A stretch of 64,000 bases of DNA. It comes from Chloromonas sp. AAM2 (taxonomy: Eukaryota; Chlorophyta; Chlorophyceae; Chlamydomonadales; Chlamydomonadaceae). The DNA lies in the NCBI GenBank assembly GCA_004335635.1, contig QAXH01006237.1:1-64000 (forward strand). Reading direction: 5' to 3'. Both the position numbers and the translations under genes were made by a program. Shown one piece after another: positions 31,077-42,806 of the stretch (position 1 is its first letter; each line of letters starts with the position of its first letter). Under the pieces are notes generated by a model, which was not told where the DNA came from, made no database searches, and saw nothing but the letters and a program-made list of their open reading frames with translations.

Positions 31077-34000
31077 ATGGGCTCGTCAGCAGACTCGGAG
31101 CGCGACCTTCTCGAGGCCTGCATGAGCATGCCACACGACGGTGCAGTGGAGGATATGTTTGAAGACTTGGAGCAGGTGCCTCGCCGACAAGGTTCCACTC
31201 CTCACAGCTCGGTTGGGTCAGATGCAGCCAGCGGTCTTTCTCAGCCGTTTGCCACTGCGCCCGTCACGGGTGCTTTAGCCGGGCCCCACCAGCAAGCACG
31301 CGCCAGTCCTACCCTGAATACCACAACCGCTCAAGCGCAGGTTCAGGTGCAGCCCCACTTGTCCCGCGCCTTCTCGGAGCCTCCCGTAGGAGGCCTTTTC
31401 CCCGCCCAAGGTAACTGCCGCACCACATCTACGGGACCCACAGCAGGCAATTGGTTCAGTCGTGCTCAGCAACAGAAGCAGGCTGCCGACACTTCGGAAG
31501 CAGAACACTTGTCGGATGACGCCGCTTTGTTTGGTCCCGGCCTGCACCTACACCGCTTGTACTCCGACATGTCCCCTGGTGCCCAAGCACAACAGCAGCA
31601 GCAGCAGTGGACGCCTGCAGGGGGCGCGCAGAACGCCGCTCTTGCTATGTTGCTTGCCCCTGAGCAGGGCGGAGCTCGGCGTCATTCAATGAGCTCCATG
31701 TCTGAGGCACCCCAACAGTCTACAAACCCACTAAACCCCCTGCTGGCCAGCCTGACCCATGAACAGCAGCAGTTGCTTGTGAATGCTGGTCTGGAGCCCT
31801 CCCTCCTCCTCTCTGCAGCCCGCAGCCCTGTGCCAGCACCTTCAGCTGACCCTCAGCTGGACACAGCAGAAGCTATCTGGCAGCACGTGGCAGCCAGCGG
31901 CGCAGATGACCAAACGCTACTGACCTTGGCTGCTGGCCTTGGCCTCATCACCACTGACGCCACCAGCGGGGCAGTGGTCTTGACTCGGGAGGTGGCACTC
32001 AGGCAGCACCAGCGGCAGCCCAACCCGCTGAGTAGCCCTCAGCAGCCCCACAGCGCCCGCAACAGCTTGTACGGTGGTGCTGGCCTTGCACCAGGCAGCC
32101 CTCCCTCCAAGTCTTCACCTCTGCCACGCTTGTCCCAGCCTGGGCTTGCCGGGCTGCTGGCTTTGCAGGCAAGCATCAACAATGGCACCCTGCGTCTACC
32201 GGCCGGCTCTCCAGGCCTGAAGGGCCTTGGCAGCAGCCCTGGCCCATCCAAGCAGCACACTCTCTACAAGGTGAGCAACAGGAAGATGCATCTTGCGTCA
32301 TGTTTTCACATTCTTTGCGCGCTTGTCTGGCTTGAGTGTTGAAGAATTCTTACACTGCACACAGCAAAAGTTCTCCAGCTTGTCAGCTTTGTCCGCGCTG
32401 TCGTTCAGGGCTGGCCATTCAGTTGACCTTGTTGCCATTGCATGCGCAGACTGAGCTGTGCCGCGGCTGGATTGAGACTGGAACCTGCCGCTATGGATCC
32501 AAGTGTCAGGTATGCTTGCAGACCTTGTACGATTGCCACTCTTTTTGCTTGTGTCGAATGCTTGTCTTGTGCCACATTTACAAGCGCTCATTTAACTAGG
32601 ACTGGCTGACTCCATGCCAGCGCTCATGTACAAAGTTTTCTGATTCGATGTGCAAGCGCAGCTTCGATCAACCTCAGTTTACCTGAACTTGCGCGATCAG
32701 CCCGCGTCTACGTTGCTGACCCAGTGCTTTTATTTCCCTGCCTGCAGTTTGCTCATGGACGCGACGAGCTGCGCCCTGTGCCCCGGCACCCCAAGTACAA
32801 GACAGAGGTAAGTTATGAAGGATCAATACCTGTGTGTGATTGTAAGGATTTTCACTCGTCGATAGCCCCTTGTTCACTCACCATGCCACTTGTGCCTGTG
32901 TTTGAGCCTCGTTCCCCTCTTTCAACAGTACAGCCACTGGTGAGCAACCAACACACCTGATTCATGCTGTTGTGCGCTTGTTCTCGTCGACTTTTATGGA
33001 CAATTCTATGTACAGATTTCGCCACAATCTGGCAGCCAGCCTGTTTGTTGTACATGCAGGATTGCACACTCAAATCGCAAGATTGGTGTCATCACTAACG
33101 CCTTGGTTCCTGCCACCGCTGCTGCTGCAAACGCAGGTGTGCCGTAGCTTCACTGCGACAGGCGTGTGTGCATACGGTCCCCGATGTCGCTTCATTCACG
33201 GCCCAGTGTCTGCACCCAATGCCATCTTCGACGCGCATGGCCTCTCTTCCCGGCTTGGAGGTGGTGACAGCGGCATGGAGGGCGTGCTAGGCTTTGATGA
33301 CCCTGCTACGTCTCCTGGCGGCCCTAGTTCTGCAGCTGAGACGTCAGGAGCTGGACCACGCCGGCAGCTGCTCTCGGCTGCTTCTGGCGGTTCCGCTGCT
33401 CTGCGCCAAGCGGCCGGCAACAACACAGCAGCGGCTGCACACGATGCCGCTTCCATGGCCAAGATAGCAGCTCGCCTGCTTGCTGTTAGTGGCCGTGCAT
33501 CACTGGACAGCTCTATGTCAATGACAACGGTGAACAGGCTGTCCATGTCTGAGCAGAACCGTGCATCGATGGACTCTCGGGTCGGCGGGTACCAGGCTGC
33601 GGCCACTGGCGGTCGCATGTCGCTCGAGTCTTGCATGTCGCAGGGCGACATGGTGTTCGCGCGGGAGATGCTGATGGGTGGCGCAAACAGCAACGAGCGC
33701 CTCAACGGTGCAAGCAGCAACGAGAAGCTCAACTACGTTGATACCAGCAGTGGCTGCTACAGCAGCCCCAGCCACCACTCTTCGCTAACCACTGACAGCT
33801 TGCTTTCGCTGTCGGCCAGCCTAGCTGCTGCAGCAGGCACCGGACACCAGCCGTTCATGCCTGGTATTCCTGAAGGTTGTGCCATGAATATCAACACGCT
33901 GCCAGTTGACCCTTGGGCAGGTATTCCTACTGCGGGAAGCCAGGCTATGCAGCAGCAGCAACAGCAGCGGATGGCTAACGAGGGCGCGGCCTACAACATG

Positions 34001-34393
34001 CCCTTTGGCTTCCTGCTGCCCCGGGCTGGTGGCATGGGTGGTCAGGAGTGCGGTGAACTTGGTGGGTACCTTTCAGGCAACCTGCCGTCAGCACCAGGCG
34101 GTGCCAGTGGTGGCACGTGGTGGGATCCGGCTGGCAACCAAACGGCCACAAACCAACGTGCAGTTGCAGAGCATCTGGTCGCATCAAACATGCACATGTC
34201 GGCATACCAGAGCAACCTGTACGCATCGCACACAGCAACTGCAGCACAGCAGCAGCAGCAGATGGCTGGTGCCAGAAAGCAGAACCAGGGGCATGTTTCA
34301 CCCGCACCGCGCGGCAGCTACCCTGGCTTGCTTACACCAGAGAAAAGCGAGTCAAGTCTGGAGCCCACAAGCGATGCCAACCTTAAGGCGTAG
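31077..34393 (+). CDS. Tandem CCCH zinc-finger protein, TTP/ZFP36 type
   Basis: Predicted RNA-binding regulator of mRNA stability. Exons 31077-32270, 32450-32509, 32748-32807 and 33137-34393 all join in phase (856 residues). The start is ATG 31077. A GTG twelve bases earlier is not a eukaryotic start. Two fingers follow the C-X8-C-X5-C-X3-H rule: finger 1 reads YKTELCRGWIETGTCRYGSK, then CQFAH, split by an intron between the last two cysteine-side residues. Finger 2 reads CRSFTATGVCAYGPRC then RFIH. The YKTELC lead-in is the diagnostic lead of the TTP class, whose members bind AU-rich elements. The long flanks (about 400 residues each) are Ser/Ala/Gln-rich, with three short poly-Gln tracts and repeated SMS/RASMDS-type serine motifs that could be phosphosites. 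The linker between fingers (GRDELRPVPRHPKY) has the usual length. Targets unknown. Confidence 0.93.
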
Positions 34394-37361
34394 TTGTCAT
34401 GCTGCTAGTCAGCTTTAGCCATGCGCATGAGAGTTGTGGCCGTGCCTCCCACATATATTACCTTTGTGTATTGCTATGGGGCACCTGCAGCGCTTGAGCA
34501 TTGGCTTTGATTTGCACCGCATAAAAGGCGTTTGACTGCAGCGTATTGCTCTTGTTATCGAGGGCTTAGCCCAGAGCTTGCTCAGCACACAACTGCAGTA
34601 GCAGGCGTTGTTGGAATGCTCATTCATAAGCAGCCGCTGGCCCAGTTACCAGCATGCTTTGGATTACATGCTTTGGATTACACCAGTTCCGGGGTTGCAG
34701 GGACCTGTCTCAGTTGGAAACGCAGTTAACATTTGCGCAGCAGCAAATCGTATGCTTGGAATTACTGTTGGCAGTTAACTGAGAAAGGTTGGAGTGCATG
34801 CGCATTGTAATGCAAGGCCATGGGGCACGTGGCTGCATTGCGCAGATCTTATTGAGTGTGGCTGCTGTCTTATGCATGGTGAAACCACGCAGACTGCCCG
34901 CTGTTCCATACCTTCACATCTTTGGTAGGCAGGATGAATCAATGGTAAGATTAAGCATGCGGTACACGGCTCGACAAATTTAAGAAGCACCTGGCTATTT
35001 GACAGGCTAGTATGTGGCTCTAGAGTTGACTCCGCAGGTGCGTTCACTTACCAAATGCCTGATCATGACCCGTTGCCCCAAGGGTCACTGCTATCGCATG
35101 AGGTGCAAGGGTTGATTCGGGCTAGTGCTGGGCTTTGCAGTCAGCTAGCTGTGTGATTGAGTGCGGCGCTTGAGGGTTTCTGTGCACTGTTGCCCATTTC
35201 CTCAGCTGCGCACACGGATTCTTATCGCTCAAGGGCTCGTTCTTGGCCCCTTTGCCTAGGCCTGCCACCTAATCTGGACTATTGCTTGCTGATTGAGTAT
35301 GCCAAAGACACAGGCCGTTTCAAACCGTATCGTTGATATGCGCCCTCCTGATTGCGCTGGAGCTGTGTCGGACATGGGGCAGGCTCTGTGCGTGATTACA
35401 AGGGGCGGCACTAAAGGCTGACCAGAGCTTATGACCGTAAATGGACCAACCCGCACGGGCATGGCATGCATGCTGCGTAGTACCCTCCTTGCTCTCTATC
35501 TTTTGCTGACCATTGCAGACATTGCCATGCACATGTGGGCCGTCACCCGTATTTCAATTCCTTCCTAATCATGGCAGGTTTTTGCCATCGCTTGTGGTAT
35601 ATTGGACGTTTTTATTAGCAGAGAATAGGCGTGGGGGATTGTGGCTATTTTTCGGAAATTGTGGGCTGAGCGCAACGCCTCTTACTTTGAGGGACGCTTC
35701 CATTGTCGGCTGTGCAGTTTTGCATGCGCGTGCGACAACGCATGGCGCCTTCTGGTTCCCACCCAATGAACGCTCCGTGTCCATCCGGCTTCTCTAGAGT
35801 GCAGTGCATTTGCACGCGCAGCTTGGAGTTTATCGCCTCTGATCGCCAATTTGTGCTTTCTGACAGCACCACCAAGGCTTGCTTATTGGTGCCATTGCGT
35901 TGGTTTTAAGGGCTGCTGGGTTTGCCTGGCGCGGTTTTGTCGGGAAGCCTGGAACGATGCTGATTATTTCATGTCATGCACGCCGCTGTGTGCACTGCCT
36001 TAGCAAAGGCGTTGCCTCCTCTCTCCCACTCAGTGGACGCCACACACAGCCAACGTGCTGCCTAAGTACTGGAATGCAGTCTTACACCCATTCAGTATGC
36101 ATGTGTGTATTGTCTGTCGGCTGTGAAGGAAGCAGTAACCATGCGTTGCCAGTGGGTTTGCCTTGAGCGCTTGCTGTGCACACGCTATGACATGCATTTC
36201 ATGCGCAGATTTGAGCTGACATTGTGGTTGGGAGTCATTTCATGTGTCACACTCCTTTGAGCCCGGAAGAGGGTGTGCACAGCACATTGGGGCTTTGAAC
36301 CTCCACCCCTTATTGGAATAACTTCCTAACTGACTCATGGCCTACAGTACACTGGAAAGTGACGTGCAGCGTTGCTTTGTTGCAAGCTACAGGTTGTGGT
36401 CGTCGGCGTAATGATTGGTGCGGCTGGTGCCAGCTTGTTTAGCTGCACTGAGGCTGCTTCATTTCTCATGGCGTGCCAACCGTATATTACACAACTTGAT
36501 CCTTCTCACAGCCGCGTCTATGGCATTGTATGCAGCCGCTCTTTGACATTTCAATCGCTGATAACAGCTAACTATCTTTGTGCAGAACATCTGTCCCCAA
36601 TCATTCACCTTCGCGAGACTTCCAATCGTTGACATTCGCTTGTAGTAGTTCAGAGCTGTACATCTTTCCTTTGACCCGCCAATGTCGGCACATGCAACAA
36701 GTGCATGTTGCATACACTTGTTGCATACAGCCTGACTGTGTTGAGTGCGAACAGCACACAAAGGTCTGAAGCTTGCCACCGGGATCAATCAGATTGACGT
36801 TGGGTGTTGCAGAGGAGCGCTTTCATGGGGCGCTGCCATGGGCACGAGAGCACAAACGTGCGTGGTTTTATCCCGACAGTCACTTCACGGACCCTCCTAC
36901 TTCAAGTCACCAGGTCATCCGCAAACCTTTTTGATGGGGGAGTAGAGCCTTGGAGGAATATGCTGAGTGTTTCATGTTTCTAAACAAGGCTTTGTGCGGC
37001 CTTTCCTAATGTCCCCTATTGATCCCATTCAGAGTGTCATGGCATAGAGCACGATGACAGGATTTTAAGAATTAATTGAAAAACACGGAAAGGCTGCAGG
37101 ATTTTCAAGAGCTTGACGGCACTAGGGTTGATGGAGTATCGCTGTATAAGGGTTGTTCGCGTGCGCGTTCACCCCCATTTCTTGTTGAGGGAAGCTGTGA
37201 TGAAGTAGCGATGGAAAGAATTTGGAGGCTGGAAAGTCGGCAGCACAGTGTCAGACACTGTACATGCTACCAGGTGCCTGTGCAAGGCCTGGTCCAAGTT
37301 TACACGGGCTGACGCACTTGCTAATTGTTTTCTCTTGCTTGGTTTGGCTGGCATATGTAAA
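34394..37361. other. Intergenic, probably including the CCCH 3-prime UTR
   Basis: About 3 kb with no recognisable domain in any frame. Base usage and short T-rich stretches resemble untranslated sequence. No strong repeat noted. Confidence 0.4.
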
Positions 37362-37669
37362 GTAACCAGTGTGGGGAGGGTCTGCGAAGGTTTCCCCTTC
37401 TAGCTTCAACTGGTTATATACATCTCTCTGGATGGAGAGACGTACTACAGTGGCTCCATCCAAAGAACTCGGACAGCCACCATAGGCAGTGTGGCTGGCT
37501 GTGCACCCTGCAGTGTGTAAGGCCGCTGCGGCAAACCCCCACAGCAGCACTGCAGGCAACCTGAGCCCCACTGCCCTGACCATCATGCCACGTACAATCG
37601 TCTTCACTTCGGGATGGACGTGCCAACCTCCATCCGCCCCAGTTTGGGATGGATGCCGCGCCACAGCAG
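37362..37669 (-). repeat. Dispersed 0.3 kb repeat, copy 2, with open frame
   Basis: Reverse-complement partner of 7781-8089. On the minus strand it lies inside a 261-codon open frame (37251-38036) that reads PSQTGADGGWHVHPEVKTIV, SLDGATVVRLSIQRDVYNQL and ETFADPPHTG. Copy 1 keeps nearly the same peptides at both ends in spite of stops. That suggests an ancestral coding element, perhaps a transposon protein of unknown type. Confidence 0.7.
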
Positions 37670-38806
37670 GTTGGGGCGGTTGTGCACACACATGAGTATC
37701 ATGTGCCAAACCAGTATGTGAGTCACGAGGGGCAGTTATACATTGGTGAGCTCCATCTGCAGATTGTGCTTTGTCAAAAACTGAAGGTATGCCGCAGTTC
37801 GTGATTTTTGCAAACTGGCGTTGCGTCATGTTCTCCGGCTGCCTGCCAGTTCTAACTGCACCCACTGCCAGGCTGCCTGACAAGTCCAAATAATTTATAC
37901 ACAGCCTTGCCCTCTGCCACACTCTAACAGGACAGGTTCCAGAGGTACTCACAAAAACCTGTCCCAGGAATGGACCATGTGCTGGATGTGCATGTTCCAT
38001 CACAACTTCCACACCTACCACACTGGTTCCAGTCATGGACCCAAAACTGTCCCAGAACTGGCAAACTTTATTTGTATATGAAGGGCTGCAACGTTGGAAG
38101 GATCTGGGTTCAGTGTACGTTCAGCCAATGTTGCTTGGTCAGCTCGTTGCATACTAGTAAGAGTTGTGAAAGGTGCGGTCAGGTTTGGTTCTTCAGTAAC
38201 GTTAGAGGGAGTTGGACAGACAGCAGGTGAGAAGGTCACAGCGTCAGCTTGAGCAACGGAGTTGAGCAGATCTTAAGGCAGTTTGACCCGACTATGACTA
38301 TCATGATATCACGACTCAAAGCTGTGCCTCGTTGTAATCAATCCATTACTACAGGGTTGGGCTAATGAAAAAAACCAGAGCACAGCCATGCTTACAAGGA
38401 GGGAGTGCACACCAAGAAGCACGTGCTGTGTTCTGACTGTTCTGACTGTCCGTGCGGTATCCACACAAACAAAAAATCCAAGATTCCACCCACTGGCGTT
38501 ACCCACCTAACCATTATTGCAGAGCCAACGTTTACGGGACTAATTGGCCTAAGTACCAGGTCAGTGAGTGGAGTTGTCCCTTCACAAAGGTAGAACAGCC
38601 CGCACACGATGCTTTACTACTCCAGATATTTCTCGGCAAGAAAGCATGGACACCCTTTCCTATGGAGGTCGGTCACCACAAACGAGATAACCATAAAACC
38701 GAAAGCCTGCCTTTTGGGTGCGTCCTGGTTGCGTGCAGCTTGACCGACTCGACTGAAATCTAGCTGACACCGGTGCTCCTCACCCGTCCTGCACTTGCTC
38801 ACAAAG
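37670..38806. other. Repeat-bearing intergenic stretch and METTL promoter region
   Basis: Contains the motif copy at 38046-38072. A plus frame at 38485-38760 (WRYPPNHYCRANVYGTNWPK and on) has protein-like composition but no known domain. Nothing else is seen. Confidence 0.35.
38046..38072 (-). repeat. Copy of the tttgccagttctgggaca motif
   Basis: ctgtcccagaactggcaaac in inverted orientation, with an imperfect echo (cctgtcccaggaatgg) about 85 bases upstream. Confidence 0.75.
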
Positions 38807-41800
38807 ATGCAGCTACATAAACTCAGCGGCCGCGCTTTCCAAGCTCCACATGCCCCCACGCTGCGTCCGCGATGCATTGCCGCGCGTTCAGTCAAGTTTG
38901 ACCCGACATTCATGGCGCAACTACAGGAGAGCTTGCAACGACAAGAGGAACAGGTAGGCGCTAGAATCTTCTGTCTCTGGGCGTTGAGTTGAACCCTATC
39001 CTGAACCGGTGATAGCGATAGTTTGACTTCCTTCCGCCGTCGTTGGCTGGCATTGGCAAACATCTGTATGCTGAGTTGCTCGTATGACAGGTGGGCGCTC
39101 AGTTGGGCGTGCCTATCACGATCAAGCAGCAAATGGCGGATGTCTCGGAGGACACTGGACCGGGCTGCAAAACAGGAAGCATGGTCTGGTCAGCAGGTGA
39201 GTGGCTTCACATTGAGAAGAATGAACTTATGCTTTACTGACGTCAGAGCACTCGCACCTTACATGAAGGGAGGGACTCCAATCCGTCCAACCTACAAGTG
39301 AAGCGGATTGCGATACACCTGGATAGTAATGGTGCTGGCCACCCCTCGAGGTACTATCCTGTCCTCAAACCTCGTTAGACTCAAAATGGCCTGAGAATGT
39401 TTCAATGTTCTTGTGTCAAATGCCATGTCCCATATCAAACATCAGAATTTCACAACTATACTACAATACTACCCTGGGTTGATGTGCCAGAGTTGTTTTG
39501 TGATCGTTCTCCGGGGCAAAGAGGACGACCACAGGGCGCCGGTGACCATGTGTGGTCAGGTCACAGGCGTTTCTCTCACTGTGACGTCACAGGCGTTACA
39601 CTCACCTCACATGCCAGCCTGGCACACCTCATATGCAAGTTTGAGATACTGATTGGAATAGGCAACAAAGGAGCACACTGCCTTGCACTGAGTGAGGCTG
39701 AGTGAGGCAGAAGAGCACGGGAGAGACACAGATTGGCAATGGGGCCGAGTGAAAGTAAGGAGAGTAAGGAGTTGGTGGGCAAGCAAGCCGCGGGAGAGTT
39801 GTCAGCCGGTAGAAACGTCCGGGGCAGGAAAGGAAAGGGAACGAAAGGGACGGTTGTGCTGCAAACAAGCCATGGTACACACCTCAACACAGCTTTTGCT
39901 AGCACGAATGACGGTCCAACAGTGCAGTATGCTTGGAAAGGTAGCACCGAGGTTAGCATTGAGTAACTTTGCCTGGAGGCTGTGTACTGTGACAAGACAA
40001 ACTCGGAAGGCAAGCACTTCTGATGGCGAACTGCCAGGGAGTGTTTTACAGTCGGTAGACGCAGAAGCTGTTACTGGCAAAACAGTACAAGATGAACGTA
40101 GCGGGAGCACAAGCACTTTCATTTTGTTTACCTGCCAAGTGTGACAAGAGTGACGGCTGTCATGTGCATGCAGGACTACGCCTGGCCAGCCACCTGGTCA
40201 AAAACCGTCGTCAGCTGATCAATGGAGCTCGCATTCTTGAGTTGGGGTCTGGAACAGGTGTTTTGGGCATCACATGCGCAGCTCTGGGCGGCCATGTGAT
40301 CCTTACAGATCAGGAATCTGTACTGCAGGGCACATGGTGGGTGCACGTGCAGAGCATGCTGCTGATTATCATTTACATGGTCACGTGTGCATGCATGCAT
40401 GCATGCATGTGTGCACATGCCTTGGCATGTCGTCATCCGGCTGAACACTCTCGGCATGTATTGTCATGGCCACCAATGCTTGCATGCATGCCCGTACATG
40501 ATGTCCCATGCATGGACTCTCTCCATACCCGCAGAGACAATATCCAAGCCAGCATGCATGGGCACACTGTCTGTCAGGGCGCTGTACAAGCTGACCCATG
40601 CATGGGCCCTCTGTGTTCATGCAGGGAGAACATCCAGGCCAACTTGCCCGCCATTGAGGAGGCAGGAGGCAGCGCACAGGTAGGATTCCCCGGAATCAGG
40701 TATGCAGGCTGGGACACTGCCTTAGGGTACTGCGCCCGAGCTGGCATGGGTTTAGCTCACATGGGTACGGCACAGGTCACAGCACAGCTCAATCCATATT
40801 CAACCTAATCCTACCCACACTTTCTCACTCACACATCGTTACTCTCAGTGTTTGTCAAAGTGAGTGTAGCGTAGCGGTACACGTCTTATTTTACATGAGG
40901 GGAGGGACTCCAACCCGTCCAACCTACAAGTGAAGGGGATGCGACACACCGCGATAGTAATGGTGGTGGTCACCCGTTTTTGAGGTACTATCCTGACCGC
41001 AAACCTCATTCGACCCAAAAGGGGCCTGAGAATGAAAATGTTGGCAAAAGGGGCCTGAGAATGATGAGAATCGTGTCAAGACACCGCAACAACTTGGTGG
41101 TCTCACTCACTATCTCACTCACTATCTCACTATCTCACTCCTTGTCCTTGGTGCAGGTTGCTCCGCTGGACTGGACTGACCCAGGGGAGGACGTGTTCTC
41201 CATCCCATACGACTGGGTCATAGGTACGAGTGCCAGTCACTGCACGCCGCGTTAGGATGAGCATAGCTCCAACACAGTTCATGTCAAGAGTCAACTCTCA
41301 GTAAGAACGACAAAACACTGATACGCGCATGTGCATCCGACGCGGAATGACACACACTGATGCATGACGTCACATGCGAATGTACCGATGCATGACGTCA
41401 CATGCGAATGTACTGATTCGGTCATATGCGAATGTACTGATTCGGTCATATGCGAATGTACTGATTCGGTCACATGCGGTATTGATTCACTTCAGGAGCT
41501 CTAGAAGTTGTATGTGTGCCACAGCAATAGTCATCTCCATTAAGAAGGCATACCGTGACTACTCAAAATCAATCTGCTTTTTTTGGTGGCCATTGTTTTT
41601 CAAGCAGTCTGCTCAGAATTTGCTTTTCTGCACATTACGTGGAAATCTCGTCAATTTGGTTGCACTTTCAGGACAGAGAAATTTATGACGGCATGATGTA
41701 TACAAGTACTTGCGGTATCTATACTGTATCTATTGTATTTACGGTATCTGCATTAAGAAGACAGAAAGATTTGAATGCACGCTTTGTCCTGCGTCCTCTG

Positions 41801-42806
41801 CAGCCTCTGACGTGACGTACGAGATCGGTCTGATTCCGAGTCTGGCCGCCGTCCTGTCCCGCCTGGTGGAGGCCAACCCCGAAGCTGTGGTGAAGCTGGC
41901 GCACCGGTACCGGAGCAAGGACCTGGACAAGGCAATGAGGGAGGTGTTCGCAGGTGAGGGAGAGGGCAAGGGAGGCCATGAGGGAGGTGTTCGCAGGTGA
42001 AGGGAGGCAAAAACAGAGGTCAACAACATTGTGCAACAAGAGGGCCCTGACACCTGATTGTTCCATCCTTCAGCCTGAACAAGCTCCCGCGAGACATCAT
42101 CCCAGGAGAGAGGAGATCCTGCTTACTGTTAATCTGCTACAAGTGATGCAGTCACAAGTACCTCCAGGCCTCTTTCCGTGAGCACTCATGACTAGCACTT
42201 GCGTACGAGTTCGTCAGGACTGACCACAGTTCCTGTGGGATATGGGCACCAACACGCATGGGTTGAGCTGCTGATTGCCACGGAGTGCGGTTGTGAGTCG
42301 CAATGACTCAGATTTCCCAGGCCAAGCACGGTTGTTTTCCAGGTCGCTATCATACTCGGTAAAATGCCCACCTGGTGGAATGGCATGCCAGCAACCGTTG
42401 TATCAATGGCCACTCAGAAGAGGTGACTGGTTCAATAGTTGATACGGCTGCCTCGTAAGCAAAAGTGTTCTGGTTGCCTCATCCAAAACGCAACTTCGTG
42501 TCCGACGTTGTGATGGTTGGCCTTTCCGCCTCTACTTTACGGCGCCAATCGGAGATGTCCCACCTCGAAAAGTTGCATGCCAGCACACATTGTTTACTCC
42601 AGCAATAACCAAGGAGTAGCTGGCACACTCAAAACACGTGCATTGTATCCTATGCCGGTTAGTGACCACCCCTTTCTGCTTTGCCTGTTGCAGCGTTTGG
42701 GCTGATCCTTCGGCCCGTGGACGTGCGCACCACAGGAACCAGTGACTACGCAGACCCCATCAAGGTGGACGAGAGCATCATATTTTACAGGGTGTTCAAG
42801 CAGTGA
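38807..42806 (+). CDS. METTL21-like class I protein methyltransferase
   Basis: Predicted to transfer methyl from S-adenosylmethionine to a protein lysine. Exons 38807-38953, 39091-39196, 40174-40336, 40625-40679, 41157-41223, 41804-41953 and 42694-42806 close exactly in phase (801 bases, 266 residues). Residues 1-30 are Arg/Ala/Pro-rich with no acidic residues, suggesting an organelle transit peptide. Family signatures in order: the SMVWSAGLRLASHL block before the SAM fold, motif I ARILELGSGTGVLGITCAA, GHVILTDQE (end of strand 2), ENIQANL, VAPLDWTD, then IASDVTYEIGLIPSL, equivalent to the GxDxxYE region that follows motif II in METTL21/EEF1A-KMT proteins. Exon 3 ends at the gt in acatg/gtgggt by phase. 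Substrate not predictable. The introns hold two family B repeats. Confidence 0.9.
39262..39460 (+). repeat. Dispersed repeat family B, copy 2 (METTL intron 2)
   Basis: Same block order as 13943-14155, including the right end caaacatcagaatttcacaa. Confidence 0.85.
40503..40553 (+). repeat. Diverged intronic copy of the METTL exon 4 edge
   Basis: cccatgcatggactctctcc through gcagagacaatatccaagcc matches 40593-40643 (acceptor and first part of exon 4, gcagggagaacatccaggcc), 90 bases upstream. The echo would encode RDNIQA against the exon's ENIQAN. Confidence 0.7.
40892..41060 (+). repeat. Dispersed repeat family B, copy 3 (METTL intron 4)
   Basis: Starts gaggggagggactccaaccc as copy 2 does; its tail ggggcctgagaatg is itself duplicated (41020-41062). 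Confidence 0.85.
41974..42003 (+). repeat. Duplicate of the METTL exon 6 end and donor
   Basis: gccatgagggaggtgttcgc followed by aggtgaag repeats 41932-41958 (gcaatgagggaggtgttcgc, aggtgagg) 43 bases downstream, giving a second potential 5-prime splice site in a different phase. Confidence 0.85.

Noticed and set aside
33196..33732. 178-codon minus frame opposite the CCCH gene
   Set aside because: Antisense shadow of a long, well-supported coding exon.
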